Below, piece after piece: positions 1 through 12,203 of a DNA stretch of 64,000 bases (positions are counted from its first letter, which is position 1; each line of letters opens with the position of its first letter). This DNA is from Sparassis latifolia (taxonomy: Eukaryota > Basidiomycota > Agaricomycetes > Polyporales > Sparassidaceae). The notes below the pieces were generated by a model that saw only the letters and a list, made by a program, of their open reading frames with translations, did no database searches and had not been told where the DNA came from. The stretch is taken from NCBI GenBank assembly GCA_018466975.1, contig CM031561.1, forward strand, positions 5,270,001 through 5,334,000, written 5' to 3'. The translations under genes and the position numbers were made by a program.

Positions 1-740
1 GTGGTCACTGCTCACTATCTGACCAGAGGAAAGGACAATACCCTCATCATGAAGACAGCACTCATCATATTTCATCACCTTAAAGGTGCTCATATGCTGC
101 ATTTGGCTCGTGTTCTCCTCCACTTGCTGGACTGAGCAGGTATCACCACTAAAGTGAGCATATGACTGTGGGCTTCGACTAAACTCGTACTAATAACAGT
201 AAGCCACATCACCCTCAACAACACTAGCAACAACGATACTATGATGGTTGAACTCACCAGGCTCCTGACCACTTGTGGTGTCAACTTTGATGCAAAAGAC
301 AATCAGGTACACTGTTTCGCACATGTGATCAATCTTTGTGCCCAGGTCATCCTGCCATCTCTTTTGATGACGAAATCATGATCAATCAATCCCTGACTGA
401 GGGGGAAGTTCAAAGCTTTGAGCAGGCAGCTGCATGTGATCCCATCACCTTAGGATGTGGCATCATCTGTTGTCCATTCCTCAAAGGACTTTGAAGATAT
501 AGTCAAGGAGGGTAATGCGAAGAATTACTTCTTTGTGGGAGAGCTGCCTGTTGTCATTAAGGTGCACTCTAAGCTGCTCATTTGCTCATTGCCGATGTTC
601 AGATGCAGTGAGACTCCACATGGCACATGCTGCATCAACTCCATCAAATGTGCCTGATGCTTAATGCCTCTAATGATCATCCATGGGCTAGGCTGACCTC
701 TGTTTATCTCAGGCAATAGATAGCTTCATATTTCACAGCA
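1..740 (+). pseudogene. hAT-family transposase remnant (5' end outside window)
   Basis: Fragments in several plus-strand frames resemble the middle of Agaricomycete hAT transposases. Around 220-330 the translation gives a SNNDTMM-like segment, then FDAKDNQVHCFAHVINLC, which matches the usual 'DNASNNDTMM ... CFPHIINLC' block. Around 480-530 it gives DFEDIVKEGNAKN, and around 590-640 a degraded version of the 'DVRTRWDSTYHML' block. The order is correct for the family, but stops and frameshifts break it repeatedly, and the N-terminal part lies outside the window. A hAT transposase cuts and pastes an element with short inverted repeats and 8-bp target duplications; this copy cannot be functional. 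Recognition rests on motif memory alone. Confidence 0.55.
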
Positions 741-759
741 TGAATTGCCAGTTAATATC

Positions 760-1560
760 ATTTTAAAGCCATGCTTTTGATAATTCTACTCTGACATACT
801 TAGCAATATGTTAGACTATTATCAGGCAGCTACAAATAAATTATTATCAATGTTATACTACATTATCAACTGATATTAAATGGTATGCAGTTATTGAATA
901 ACATTAGAAAATATTATAATGCTTTTATTTAAAAAGCGCTAGCATTAGCAATATGTTAGACTATTATCAGGCAGCTACAAATAAATTATTATCAATGTTA
1001 TACTACATTATCAACTGATATTAAATGGTATGCAGTTATTGAATAACATTAGAAACTATTATAATGCTTTTATTTAAAAAGCGCTAGCATTTTCTTGTAA
1101 CTTTTTTGTATAGACATATAGACAGCATGCTGGACTATTGCGGTACTGTTACCAAATATTTGTAAGTAAAATCTTAGATGAATACAGTTATTAATGATAC
1201 TTAGAGTATCTGAATAACTAGTTTATCATTACTCTTATAGTAGCTAGTACAGAGCATGAGTAGGGTTGACCTGTGTGGATACTAATATCAGGACACACAG
1301 AGGTACAAGTAAAGGTCACAGACATGCAACCTTCATGGACACATGTCCTCTGTGGAAGGAGTTTTGAGAAGCACCAGAAGAGGGAAAGAAAGATAGACAA
1401 TAGGATTAATAGGATCAGAGAGCAACAAGACAGAGATGATGACCAGTCCATTATCATTTCCCTTTACATCCATGCGTATTGCACTTGCTGGCATATGCTA
1501 CCCTCACCCATATGATCACTCTCACAACTAGAGAGTGTGTGTCCCCATGGGTTCATCCTG
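760..1560. repeat. Dispersed AT-rich repeat with a 145-bp tandem duplication
   Basis: A 145-bp unit (801-945) is repeated in tandem (946-1090) with almost no difference. The segment around it, including a run ending AAAAAGCGCTAGCATTTTC, recurs at 16.93-17.5 kb and 27.12-27.34 kb, next to the 98-bp arrays there. The part from about 1220 to 1540 recurs at about 27.48-27.69 kb. No coding potential is seen. Confidence 0.7.
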
Positions 1561-1639
1561 TGGCTAATCAACATGGTTTATAGTGGTGAGCTGTAAGTCA
1601 ATTACACTGGAAGCCATAAAATTTCACTAACCTGTAAAT

Positions 1640-2180
1640 TAGGGCAAAATACCCACTTGCTACTATTGCAAAGATGCTGGAAGTGCTCAGTGACAAAATA
1701 ATGGCAGGTTACAACATCAGCTGCATCTTTGAGGGTACAATACAGTGTAGCTCACTGGTGAATGGCAACGGTGCTGGTGCTGTTGCTACATGAATGCATT
1801 CCACAGCTACTCCCACAACTATCTTTGTCAACTCATGAATCACCCAAATGTTATTGAAGGTATGGGTCTTGAAGACCTTGAGATGATGGAAAGGATATTT
1901 AGCGCATCAAACAACCTTGCTGACACCCGATGATTATATATTCATGATGTGGATGTATCCCGGCTTGAGATGAATAAATGTTACCTCTTTGAATGCCAAG
2001 CCAAGATCCATCACGATGTCGTTGGGATAGAAGTCAAGATGGGCATAGCACATTATTGGCAGCTGACTGATGAATACATCACTGTCAAGTACATTTCCAC
2101 TCGCAAGTATCATGTCATCACAGGTGCTGACAGAAACCCCCTCATTGTTCAGAAGAAGACTCGCAAGGAGCACTCAGACA
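1640..2180 (+). pseudogene. KDZ (Kyakuja-Dileera-Zisupton) transposase remnant
   Basis: At about 1690-1740 the plus strand encodes GYNISCIFEGTI, matching the KDZ 'GYDIGCxFxxT' motif. At 1785-1935 it encodes an uninterrupted NAFHSYSHNYLCQLMNHP followed by MMERIFSASNNLADTR, corresponding to the 'CVNAFHGxxHNxxCQ' and 'ERxFSxSNxLAxxTR' signatures. At 2050-2120 WQLTDEYITVKYISTRKYH matches the following conserved helical segment. The segments occur in family order but in different frames, separated by indels and stops, so this is a dead internal piece. After about 2180 the frame stays open to 2527 but becomes Pro/Ser/Thr-rich and is probably unrelated. Confidence 0.7.
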
Positions 2181-3920
2181 AAGGCATGAAGAAGGGGCCG
2201 AGGAAGAAGCAAGCTGCCAGAAATGAGAACCCATCATCAACCGTCACCTCTGAACCTGCCCCACCCGTCTCTGTCCCTTCCACATTGGCCACCTCTCCTC
2301 GACATCCCTCCACTCATCACTGTCATGTTCCCCTTGCCTTAGCCTCTGTCTGCAATACTACCTCTCCATCTGCTGCCACTGGCCCTACCATTCCCATCCC
2401 TGCACCTGCTGCCACCATGCCATACTCCTTCCACCTTTGCATCCGGCAGTGCTCCTTCCCCCTTCGTGCCTGGAGCTTTCCTGGATTCAACAAAGTGGCA
2501 CATGTTCGTGAGCATTCAAAACTCTAGAAATTTTTGCAGAAAGACCTTTTACCAATCCGTAGATGCATGTGCCTGAATCACATTAGCAAGTCTCCCAGTC
2601 AGATGTTGATGAAGGAAATACCTTCATATTTTGATCCTTTTTCTGTTTACTTTTACAGCACTTACACAAAAAAAAACCTTCTTTGCAATGAAGCTTAATG
2701 GTTATGACTTGGCCTCCACTCATTGATGAAGGGTACATGCAGATGACTGTTTTCCAGCCACAACGTGCCTTGTGCAACCTCTCACTTAAAAAGAAACTTT
2801 TGCATTTACTGCAACACCTCGAAATGCTGGAAATGCTGGATCAGATGAAGCACATCGGCTGTGAGGACAACATTGCTCATGACATAGGAGAAGAATTGCA
2901 ATCTGATGCCCTATTTGCCTCACCAGCTTTCTGCTTTTTCTGTGCTCTGTCGCTGGTGGTTCTTTCTGCTTCCCTGGCCTGCGCTTGAGAATGAAGACAC
3001 ATGAGGCTAAGACCTGTTCAAGGAAGTTTCAAAGTGCAGCAATAGAATAATGACATGAAGAAGTTGGTTTAGCACTGTGTGCTGACTGAGTCAGTAAGTG
3101 ACTCCATTGATGTGATCGGGCTTACACTATAACAAGGTCATAAACACATTCCACGCTTGTGTATCATGACGCTCCAACTGCTCCCATCAAAGGGATCCAG
3201 GCATGCTTCTGCAAATCATAGTGAGGAACATGGAGTTGCTGCTTGTGTTTGATGAATCTGATGATAATGGTACGTGACCTCTCCAGATGACATTGCTTAG
3301 ATGGTGCAGGTCATCCCATAGAAAACAAATATCTTCTGCACCCACAGTCCCTCAATTTGTCCCTGCTTCCTCCTTAATTGATAGGCCGCTTCTTGCACTC
3401 TTCAGAGTGGGTGAATCTAGGCCACTAACCTCTCCAACAAAGGCAGCATTTATTGTATCTCCTCTCGGAGGAGCACCTGGCTTGCATTCTGAGTGCACTT
3501 TCACCTCGACCTCACATGTTACTAAGCTAATTAGCTTGCTTCCCCTATTTTAGACATACTGCCAGTAACATACCAAATAGCTCTTTCCTCTACCAGCACA
3601 AGCCCTCCAGCTATTGTGGATAACCCGAGGCTCGCAATCTATAGATAGCGGGAGGTCTGGGCAGTTCATCCTGCCAGCATTGAGTATACCATCAACTATT
3701 CCCACTCCTGCCACCACGCGCATGGTGCGCCATCCCTGCCCTCATCAGGCATGATGCTAACACCATTTCCCCCCTACTTCTCATAGTTATTGTTACTTTT
3801 CCTTCATTTTTTGGCAGTCTAATGTAAATAGAGTGTAGTATAAATGGCTCAGACAGTCAGCATCAATAAATCAATAGTCTTCTGAGGTTCAATACTGAGA
3901 ACAGCCATTTCTAACACACT
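2181..3920. other. Stretch without a recognisable gene
   Basis: Only short overlapping frames are present. A Pro/Ser/Thr-rich frame continues to 2527, and a 96-codon frame at 2698-2988 has a hydrophobic tail. None has a recognised domain, a convincing start context or flanking splice signals. It is probably decayed transposon or intergenic DNA. Confidence 0.4.
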
Positions 3921-3924
3921 CTAT

Positions 3925-4374
3925 GTGATACAGGCTGCAAAGGGCGAGGGAGCAGGGCCAGCTGACACAAAGACAAAAGGAGTAGAGATGCCGGGTGCAA
4001 AGGTGGCAGGAGCACTGGGCGCAAAGATGGAAGGAGCACTAGGTGCGAAGATGGAAGGAACATCTGGCATGAAGGTGGAAGAAGCACTGAGTATGAAGGG
4101 GGAAGGAGCTCCAGGCATGAAGGGGGAAGGATTCAGAGACATCATCGCTGGCTGTTCTCATCAGATCAACTGCATCAACTCTTTTAGCTGGACCTTCTTC
4201 CTCACATCTATGAGTGCCCTCCCCATCAGCAGGTCAGCCTCCTGCTACTTCACAGCATTCATTAGCATGATGATTCCAGCTTTGTCACTTCAGAGAAAGG
4301 CCAGTCTTGATTGTTGTCAACATCCCATTTATGTGACACTGGTAAGTGAACTCCTGCAGGGATGCACACCTTGA
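3925..4374 (+). other. Open frame containing a 24-bp coding minisatellite
   Basis: A 149-codon frame includes, at about 3985-4135, roughly six imperfect copies of a 24-bp unit encoding GAKMEGAL-like octapeptides. Variants include GAKVAGAL, GAKMEGTS, GMKVEEAL and GMKGEGAP. The opposite strand is also open as Ser/Pro/Phe repeats because the unit length is a multiple of three. No known domain surrounds the repeats, and the part after 4140 is not recognised. Whether this is translated cannot be told; expansion of a short repeat inside a dead element is equally likely. Confidence 0.3.
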
Positions 4375-5986
4375 TCCATCTAAGGATGCTTCTCTCAATT
4401 TTGCGATGTGTAATTTGAAAGACTCAATTCGACTTGTTCCCATCGATTGCATGCCCGTAGCCCTTGACTTTATACCTGTGGCTTCAGAGAGGGTGATGGT
4501 TAACTTGTCTAATAAGCTGCCCCCAGGGCCAGTGTAGGCATGACTATGCGAATGTGGGTTCTTGGGGCAGTCATGTCTGCAAAAAGGTATGCGTAGATTT
4601 CAATGGCCGGCCTCTCCATTTTAGCTCACTTGTTCAAACTTTCTACCATGGTCCTTGTCACTGCTAGTTTCTGATAAGGATGCCACATTCAGCAGCAGGA
4701 GATTCCAGTCTCAGATTCACGATATCGATGTTGCTGAAGATGAAGTGGTGGAGTGAGAGGACAATTGCGAACTGAACCACTTTCTGTCAAAGGAAGGCTC
4801 AATATCGCTCATCGCTGAATGTTCCAAGTTAATGTCTCTGATACATTGTGAGCTCCTCAAGTGTCCAAATATGCGATACTCCCAGTGCATTGTGAACATT
4901 CTCGCTCGGTCGACCAATACTGATAAACTGATAAACAAAGCTTAGGACTTACAGCAAGATCACTGTTTTTTTCGATGACAAGGGCAAGAGGCCGATCCCC
5001 TCAACCTCCTTATGAGGCCATTGAATTGCCTCGCTTCTGTGGAAGATGGTCCTGTCCACTTCAGTGGATTTTTCCGGGGATAACATCATCATTGCAGGGC
5101 ATGTTCTCCACCTCTGGGATGTCCAGAAATACTAATCGAGGAGATAAAGCAGATCTTGAAGGAGCTCTTCTTCTGATTGGGCATCATGAATATGGACTGG
5201 TCCCCTGGGGTTGTTCACAAAGAGTCGCACAACACCACTATCCGCTATTTCTCTGTGATGTGCAAAACACATTCACACAGCACAAAGACCGACTACTGCG
5301 CATCTGTGGGCATCTTCATCATCCAGATTAGCAGGGTCAAATTGTGCGGAAAGCAAGTACTTGCTTTGCTTATATGGCCATATGCCATGACATTGAGATG
5401 TTGCTTTTTTCTGAAATGCAGACCAGCATTAGGGAACCTGGATGCAGAACCAAGGTCGCCTCTTGCCTGATTAGCAATGTGTCACGGGTGACCATACAAA
5501 TATTTTGGTGATGTTTCAATACTTCTGCATGATTCAACAAAACAAGTCATATCACTGAGAGGGATATGACTATGATCAGAGTGCCTCATTCCAAAATCAA
5601 ATGGCTGTGGATGCTGTACCTCACCTTCATCAGGCCCTTGATCATTGTCTGGCAGAAATACTTCTGGGGACAGCAAGCTGCTGCTACAGCTAGGGATCAC
5701 CTCTTCTTTGGTCCCCATTGCCCAGTTACATCTCCTGAGCTGTCTCAAAGTCTCTCCTTTCACACTTAATGCTGGATGTTAAAATAGCCGTTGGTCTCTG
5801 GCGACATATCGCTACTTGGCTCAATTTCAGGATCACCTCACATTGTCCAGCTGTGCTGTGTTGGCTGCTCAATCTGATTATGACAAGGCCATGATGCACA
5901 GTTTATATGCTGCCTATGCTTGTTTACCATCAGGAATCGACATTCATGGATTTTTTCGAACTATACAAATCAGTGGTATCTGTCAT
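4375..5986. other. Stretch without a recognisable gene
   Basis: Short frames on both strands appear, for example 4975-5331 plus and 5482-5763 minus, but none carries a motif I recognise. Sequence quality resembles the decayed transposon DNA to the left. It ends at the inverted-repeat boundary near 5987. Confidence 0.4.
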
Positions 5987-6540
5987 TACGATTCCTGAGG
6001 TACGAAGGAATCGTTCTTTATAGGATAGGGCTTCCGCCAGATTCTGAGGGACATGTCCAAGTGCCCCTATGCATGAGAACAACTTTTCAATACAAATTTG
6101 TATGCATGGGCTGCACCTAGTCCTGGGTTAGGTCTAGGGTTTAACTACAAATGTAGTCCCTGTTGTTACTGTACTACAGCTTGCATACAGTCGGTCTTTC
6201 AAAGTGATTGTAGTAGAAACCAACACGACTTGCACAAATAGTAATCAATAGAAGTGCCACAGCAGCCACAGAGAACCAATGCATCATAGTCAGTGAATTT
6301 ATAGAAGCACATACTAATTCCAACACATAAAAAGCAGTACCATTGAAATTCTTGAAGGAACTGGAGCATAATGCTCTGTTAAACCAAGTAAATTTGAGTA
6401 AAACTGGCTGAGATATCTGAGTTTTGGATTAGAATGCTCAGTTTGAAGTGCAGACAAGTTGTATAAATGCCAGAAAATTTTGAGAATGACTCTAAAATGA
6501 ACATGAACATGTTAGATAGGGTGCCTTATTTTTTACATTA
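5987..6540 (+). repeat. Left end of composite repeat 1 (TIR plus R1), truncated by Helitron A
   Basis: It begins TACGATTCCTGAGG and contains an internal 8-bp stem (CGATTCCT pairing with AGGAATCG). The first 95 bases or so match, as an inverted repeat, the end at 16.18-16.28 kb, and as a direct copy the start at 23818. From about 6120 it contains the R1 sequence (starting GGGTTAGGTCTAGGG), which recurs at 13081, 23950, 32134 (partial) and 39130. Homology to R1 stops at about 6538, where Helitron copy A begins. Confidence 0.75.
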
Positions 6541-7105
6541 CAAATAGAGTATCAAGAGCCATTTTATCTTGAGTAAGTGGTCGTGACTTCCAGCCAACTA
6601 CAATGCTTCAGCACCATTGGTGACACCACATTCAGTTGCTTTATTGTTCTTAATCATAACTGGCAGCCAAATACATAAGGATAATTTACCTGGATGATGA
6701 TTGGTACAACAGTGTGGCAAGTTCCAGAGTTTTTCCTGCAAGTGTGGACTGATCTTATTTGATGATCACTTAGGATCTACTGTAGCAGACTTCTTCTTTG
6801 ATTTTCTCTTCTTGTTACTAGTATCTTCTGACTTCCAGCTGTCTACAGAATAAAATGTCTGAAGTGTCTGACCAGTCTCTCTGGCAAATTGTGCAGAGCC
6901 AAGTTCATTAATTCGATCCCGATATGCATTGAAGCTTATTATGATAGACACATTTCTGAATCTTGTCTGAGAGAGTTTAGGTTTGTCAGGACCCCTCCCA
7001 GCTATTCTAGACTGGAGCAGCTTAATGTCTGCCTTAGTACAAGACTTGTATCTTAAATTCTCTAGTGCTGTTCGCAACTTCTTGTCTTCTTCACTTTGTA
7101 ATTGT
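6539..7105 (-). pseudogene. Helitron A: C-terminal part of PIF1-like helicase (truncated)
   Basis: The frame from 7105 to 6766 encodes the region after helicase motif III, including KLLQSRIAGRGPDKPKL and a motif with SIIISFNAYRDRINE. It ends at a TGA after VDPK that copy C shares at about 51028. Beyond the stop the same frame resumes to 6539, giving the GAEGIVVGWKS segment known from Helitron PIF1 domains, and then homology ends at the junction with repeat R1. The last helicase motif (CLSRGST in copy C) is lost. Confidence 0.8.
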
Positions 7106-7107
7106 TG

Positions 7108-7902
7108 TCACATGTTCTCTCGCAGAACAACTACAGTAGTGACCTGATGCCATAGTGCCTTGCTAATAGAGGCCTCCTGCTGTGAAGGACTATATGTTGT
7201 ATGAATAACTGGTTCAATCTTATGAGAATATAATGGACAGTTGTCAACTGCAGGTGGTAGCTGTGCAAAGTCTCCAGCAAAAATCATATTAATTCCACCA
7301 AAGGGTTCTTCATTGGCCATTGCCTTGCACATATGAGCACAGATTTTATAAAGACTCTTGCAATCAATCATAGAAACTTCATCCACAAAGATATAGTCTA
7401 CATCCTTTAGTTGTGCATGAACTTGACTAAGTTTTGCAACAGACTCTGAGCCATACTGACTCAATCCAAGTACAGAGTGGTAAGTTGAACCAGATATTAA
7501 TGCTGCAGCTGCACCAGTAGGGGCAATACACATAAATCTATAGCTTTCCTCTTGTGTAGTAAAAAAATCAATCAATGCTTTAATTACTTGTGACTTGCCA
7601 GTGCCGGCCATACCACCTGAGTACATTTTCAACTGCTCCCCACTAGGCTGAACTGCATGATTAGCAACTATGCGAAATGCACACTCTTGTTCTTTATTCA
7701 GACTGAATTTCTGCACTGTCTGATCAATTAATTGTTGACTATCCTTATTTGATGCTTTGAATGACTTGTCAAGATAGGATCGGTCAATAATCTTTACTTG
7801 GTCAATGGAATTGACTGCTTCAGTAGTAGACTGACTAGACTTCTTAGTTGCTGCTTGTGTTTCTCGAGCCTGCAGAATTGCATCACACTTCTCTAGAAGC
7901 AA
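7108..7902 (-). pseudogene. Helitron A: PIF1-like helicase core
   Basis: This 264-codon frame contains a Walker A motif GMAGTGKSQ near residue 95, motif Ia region APTGAAAAL, a Walker B DEVSMID near residue 175 and motif III GDFAQLPPA near residue 210. These are diagnostic of superfamily 1B PIF1 helicases, which unwind DNA 5' to 3' and in Helitrons peel the displaced strand. The frame is bounded upstream by a TGA replacing the Trp found in copy B and downstream by a TGA replacing an Arg. In copy A this core itself is uninterrupted, unlike copy C. Confidence 0.9.
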
Positions 7903-7908
7903 TGTTTT

Positions 7909-10173
7909 TCAAGCATTTCTGGTGCGACTTTGACCAGTTTGTATTGCAATTTCAGGATCAACAAAGCCTGGTTTTTGATTTAGTGAAAGTGCATCCATTG
8001 CACCAGAAGTTTGTAGCATGCGCTCTGCTTCTTGCATTTGAGCTGTACGGAACAATGCAGACTGATTTGGTTCGTCATACTGGTCCAGGTTAAGCATACT
8101 TGCTTTATCAACAAGGTCTGCTCAAGCTTCATCACCTTAGTACTCACTGTCAAAGTGATCTAACAGGTCATTATTTGCATCAAAGGGAAGAATGTTTGGG
8201 CCCTTTCCTGCCTTTCTTGCAGCAGAATAATCATCTCGTGCATCATTGCATTCATACCTAAGATTAAAAAACTTTAGAAGCTCATGCTGTCTCTCAGTAA
8301 ATTCATATTGGTTAAAGGAATCATCCCAAGTTACATCACTGTTTACTTTTAGCTCAAGTCCAGTTTGCCATGGTTTAAATAAAGTAAGCATAGTCATACA
8401 ATAATCTTCACGGTTTCCTCCGCCTACAAAGTTAGGTACCTGTGCATATTGTTCTGCTACTAGTCGCACATAGTGTGTCTCATACTGTGGGTGATCTTTG
8501 GAAAATTGATACCATGTGTAAGAGCCCTTGTCTGAATCATTATCTAAGGTTTCACAGTCTTCTGGTGCTTTACCATCATATTCTTCATCTTCAAAGTCAT
8601 TTTCTGTTAGTGCAATCTTTGGTAGTGCACGCCAATCTCTTACTTCAAGTTTCGCAAGATAAACATCCAACTCTGCAAGGTCCTTGTAGGATGTATATGG
8701 CTCCCAAGTTGCATCACCTAGAGTCCATTGTACATGGAATTCAACTCTTTGACCAATCCAGCGATGATTAGTGATAGTGTCCACTTCAAAATTATCTTCC
8801 TTGCCTTCACTATATTGCTTAGACATTTTCTTCTTGTCTGCATGTCGAATCCAGTCATACAAACTAATTGACTCAAGTTCTGGAGGCCGATGCATATAGT
8901 CAACAACTGGTGAGATTCCAATATACTTTCCATTGCTTTGACCTAGTATAACCTTGTCTGGTACTCGCTGTTCATTTCCTTCAGGTTCAGATGTCTGCCA
9001 GGCCTTTTCAACCTCTTTGACATAACTGCGCCAGTAGCAGACTTTAAAGTCATGACTTGTATAGTGGTCTGGATGCTGCAGTAAATATAAACATGCCATT
9101 GGTCCTCCAATCTCAGACTTTGCTGTAAGAGAGTTTACAATCTTTGTCATAATCTTCCGTGCTTTCTGCAGTCGATCTAAGTCACCCTCTACAATATCTG
9201 AATTTCGTTCAAATACAGCCTGCACTGCCTGAAATATGGTATGTGTCTTTAATGGAGACTTTGTAATATAGTCTGTAACATATGCAATGACAGACTTGAC
9301 TGCAGTACCAGACAGCAAGCTGGTTACATCAGTATTACAACGCAGAAGATAAGTTACCACTGGAGTATACCAGTTAATCCAGGCTTCACCCTTTTTCTGA
9401 TTCAATGCACCAGTCTCAGGATCAACTGTAGTCTCTAAAAATGTATCTCTAGAAAAGTGTGCTTTGCAGGAACCATTCTTATCTATACATCCTTTATGGC
9501 AAGAATGTCTGTTAGATCGATAAATAAGTTCATCAACTACATATGTGAACTTACTCCACCATGAGGAAGATGCAGTACATAGTGAACATATACCACAATT
9601 CTCAGAACAAGATGTTGCTACTTTTTCTGGCAGTGTTTCTGTAGGTGGAACACGCATAGGGTGTGCTACCGGGTAGTCTCTTTTTCTATATGTTCTTGAA
9701 CATCGGCCATAGTTCCATTCAAAAAATTCTCCAACATGAACACTTTCCAAGTACTCCACCATATGTCTTTGAAAATCTGAGTTTGGATCTACTATTTTAT
9801 CACGAATTTCCTGGGGTGTAAGTGCAGACTTTAGCCAGCCAAGCATATGCATATGAAGTGTTAGGTGACTCTGTTGCTCTACAGTACCATAATAACCGGA
9901 GGTTTTCCCATATAGCCCAGAACGCTTAAGTCCAACACCAAGAATATACTTTAAAAACAGCTCAACCATCATTTTGAAAAAGCGTGCTCCTGCCACTGGA
10001 TTATTTCCAATCAGACGAATGCGATCATCATAGTTGCGAAACTCAGAAAAGTATGTCTGCTTAGTGTCTGCAAAATACAGTGCAATTGGATGATTGATGT
10101 CTGCCGGTGAAAATGTTATAAACCAGGATGGTGCTCCAAGATATGAGGTAAGTGCCCAAATTTCATTCTGCAT
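7909..10173 (-). pseudogene. Helitron A: HUH Rep nuclease with internal chromodomain
   Basis: Starting at 10173, the frame covers the Helitron-like N domain (FITFSPADINHP), the HUH motif HMHMLGW, a CxxC-rich finger near CSENCGICSLC, and the catalytic tyrosine motif YVTDYITKS. After the YDWIR segment an insertion at 8641-8790 matches a chromodomain: FEVDTITNHRW, then FHVQW and TWEPY. The Helitron core then resumes with EDYCMTMLTLFKPW. Compared with copy C, 21 bases are missing just before that core (the LPRRD segment). A stop at 8137-8139 after DHFDSEY and another just beyond it end the frame; 7909-8097 continues the linker. A further TGA at about 10172 replaces a Trp codon kept in copy C. Confidence 0.9.
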
Positions 10174-12139
10174 TCATTTTCTATTTGTCTTAGAGCCATC
10201 CACCTTGCCATCCACATATTCCAAGTCATCTAATATTCTAAAGCATTCCTTCTCTTCCTCTGTTTCTGCCTTTACATGACCTTTCTCAAGTCTCTGTATC
10301 AAGTCTGTCAGTGTGTCACTATTCAGACTGAACAAACGCTCTGCAATATCAGTAAATTGAGCCTTGTCAGCAAGCAAAAATCCACCAGTAGTACATTGTT
10401 TAATTTGTTCATGATTGAATGCAATAAGTGGAAAGACACGATCAAGCTGGAAGCGCTTATCATGATACATTAGAAGTTGCTTCTTTCGTTCACGGTCAGA
10501 TATTTTCTTAAATCCTCGAGTATTGCCAAATCCACCCAAACCATATGGGAACAACCATGGAAACATTCTTGGATATAGTTGTGGATTATTGTACAGTGAT
10601 TCAGCTTGTTCAGAATGTCCAACTGCAAGCACCTTGCCACCTTGTTTGAAGTGTGCTATTGCTTTTGCACAAACTTTCTGTGGATCATTCTTGAGCAGTT
10701 CACTAAGTTCATCACTTATTAAACTATGCACAGTAAATGGACATTGTCCTTCTAGTGCACCTTGGTCTGGTTCGATATCATTTACTGCACTTGACTCAGC
10801 ATCTTTATTTGACTCTACATAGTGATAGTCCACAATAACTGGAGGTACATCCTCAGGATATTCCTGCAAATTCTTGTATGAAATCTCAAGATCAGTGTAA
10901 TCCAAATGAATTTAACTTCAGCCATTCAAGTGCTGCTGCAACCCGATTACGTCTTACAAGGAAAGGTGTACGTTGGAAATCAGAGGGTGTTGGCTTGGCT
11001 GGCCCAGTATATAGGAATGCAAGAACTTCATCTAAGTCTTCACGTTTAGGTGGAAGCACTGAATAAACCTCGGGAATTGGCACAGCATGACATATGGCAT
11101 TTGCTCGCATCTTGTGCATACCAGAAGAAGCTACTCGTACAACACAGTAATTATGCATAACACAAGAGATAAGCATTTGCTCAGTCCATGAAAGGTCTTG
11201 CAACTCATCTGGCACTTCACCTAGCCATAGTCCATTAGCAAGTGCACTAACTGCGACTACTTCTTTTTGTAGTGAGCGTACACATGCAGTGCATATTCCA
11301 ATACACTTTGAATCAATAATCGGTCCTTTAAGTTCTTCTATAGAATCATTCTTCATTTTATGCTCACAACGAGTAACATCAAATGCTTCAAGGACATCTA
11401 AGTCAATATTTACTTCACTTACAGGGGTTAAATGTGTTATAGGAGTAAGCATTGCACAAACTGCACATCCAGCCTCTAGAAGTTTATCTCTCACTATGTC
11501 ATCACAAAAGCCTTGTATTGTTTTAGTCAATAACTGCTGAGATGGAGGTAAAGGTGGAAACACATGTTGCTTCTCATAATTTATCTCTGCAAGTCTATGA
11601 ACCTTCTGATAGGCAGGATCTGTGACATGAGATTGTTGTCGCTTCTGCTCTCTATATTTTTTCTGATGCTCACTACCCTGTTTAGATAATGAAGTTGCAT
11701 TAAAAATACATTTAAAGTCTGCACATTGCATGCAAGAATGTTCAAGCAATATAGATTGCACTACTGCAGCTGAAGTATGCTTGCGAGGTACAAGAATTCC
11801 ATGTTGCTGACACATTTCAACTAAAAATTTTACAGGTGCTCGATTGACTATAGTTGCAAGTGGAACATTTGCAATTACATACTGTGAATCATCGTTATAA
11901 TTTGAGACATCAGAAGTATAAGCAAAGAGCTGAAAATGAGCAGCAACAGGACTATGACATCCAGATACAATATATGGCTGAATTTCTTCAAAGCTCCATG
12001 TACGTGTCTTCCTTGGCTTGGGTTTAACACCACCACTAATCTGTGTAGATGCGACTTTAGATGCTTGCAATATTAGAATATGTTTAGTTAAATTTACAGT
12101 AATTTGTCTCCTATAACAAAGACATAACAGTGGTGTCAA
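10174..12139 (-). pseudogene. Helitron A: Cys-rich N-terminal region
   Basis: The frame 12139-10892 (415 codons) and its continuation 10905-10174 are joined across a 1-base insertion that copy C lacks. The first part has paired cysteines (CMQCADFKC, CAVCAML, CIGICTACVRS) and ends with a conserved MLISCVMHNYCVVRVASSGMHKMRAN segment and FLYTGPAKPT. I associate this with the DUF6570-type domain at the N-terminus of fungal Helitron proteins. The second part, with YPRMFPWLFPYGLGGFG and MYHDKRFQLD, starts the Helitron-like N domain. The protein may begin further upstream, because related codons extend into the 16-residue repeats beyond a frameshift near 12270. Confidence 0.8.
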
Positions 12140-12203
12140 ATAGTCAGCCTTTCAGCGCTGCAATACAATATAGTCATATTTGCGGAGACAGTTTTTCATG
12201 AGT

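Noticed and set aside
8442..8771. Plus-strand frames opposite Helitron A (also 47307-47686 and 49705-49950 minus opposite copy C)
   Set aside because: Shadows of the Rep and helicase frames; the same shadows appear in both copies.
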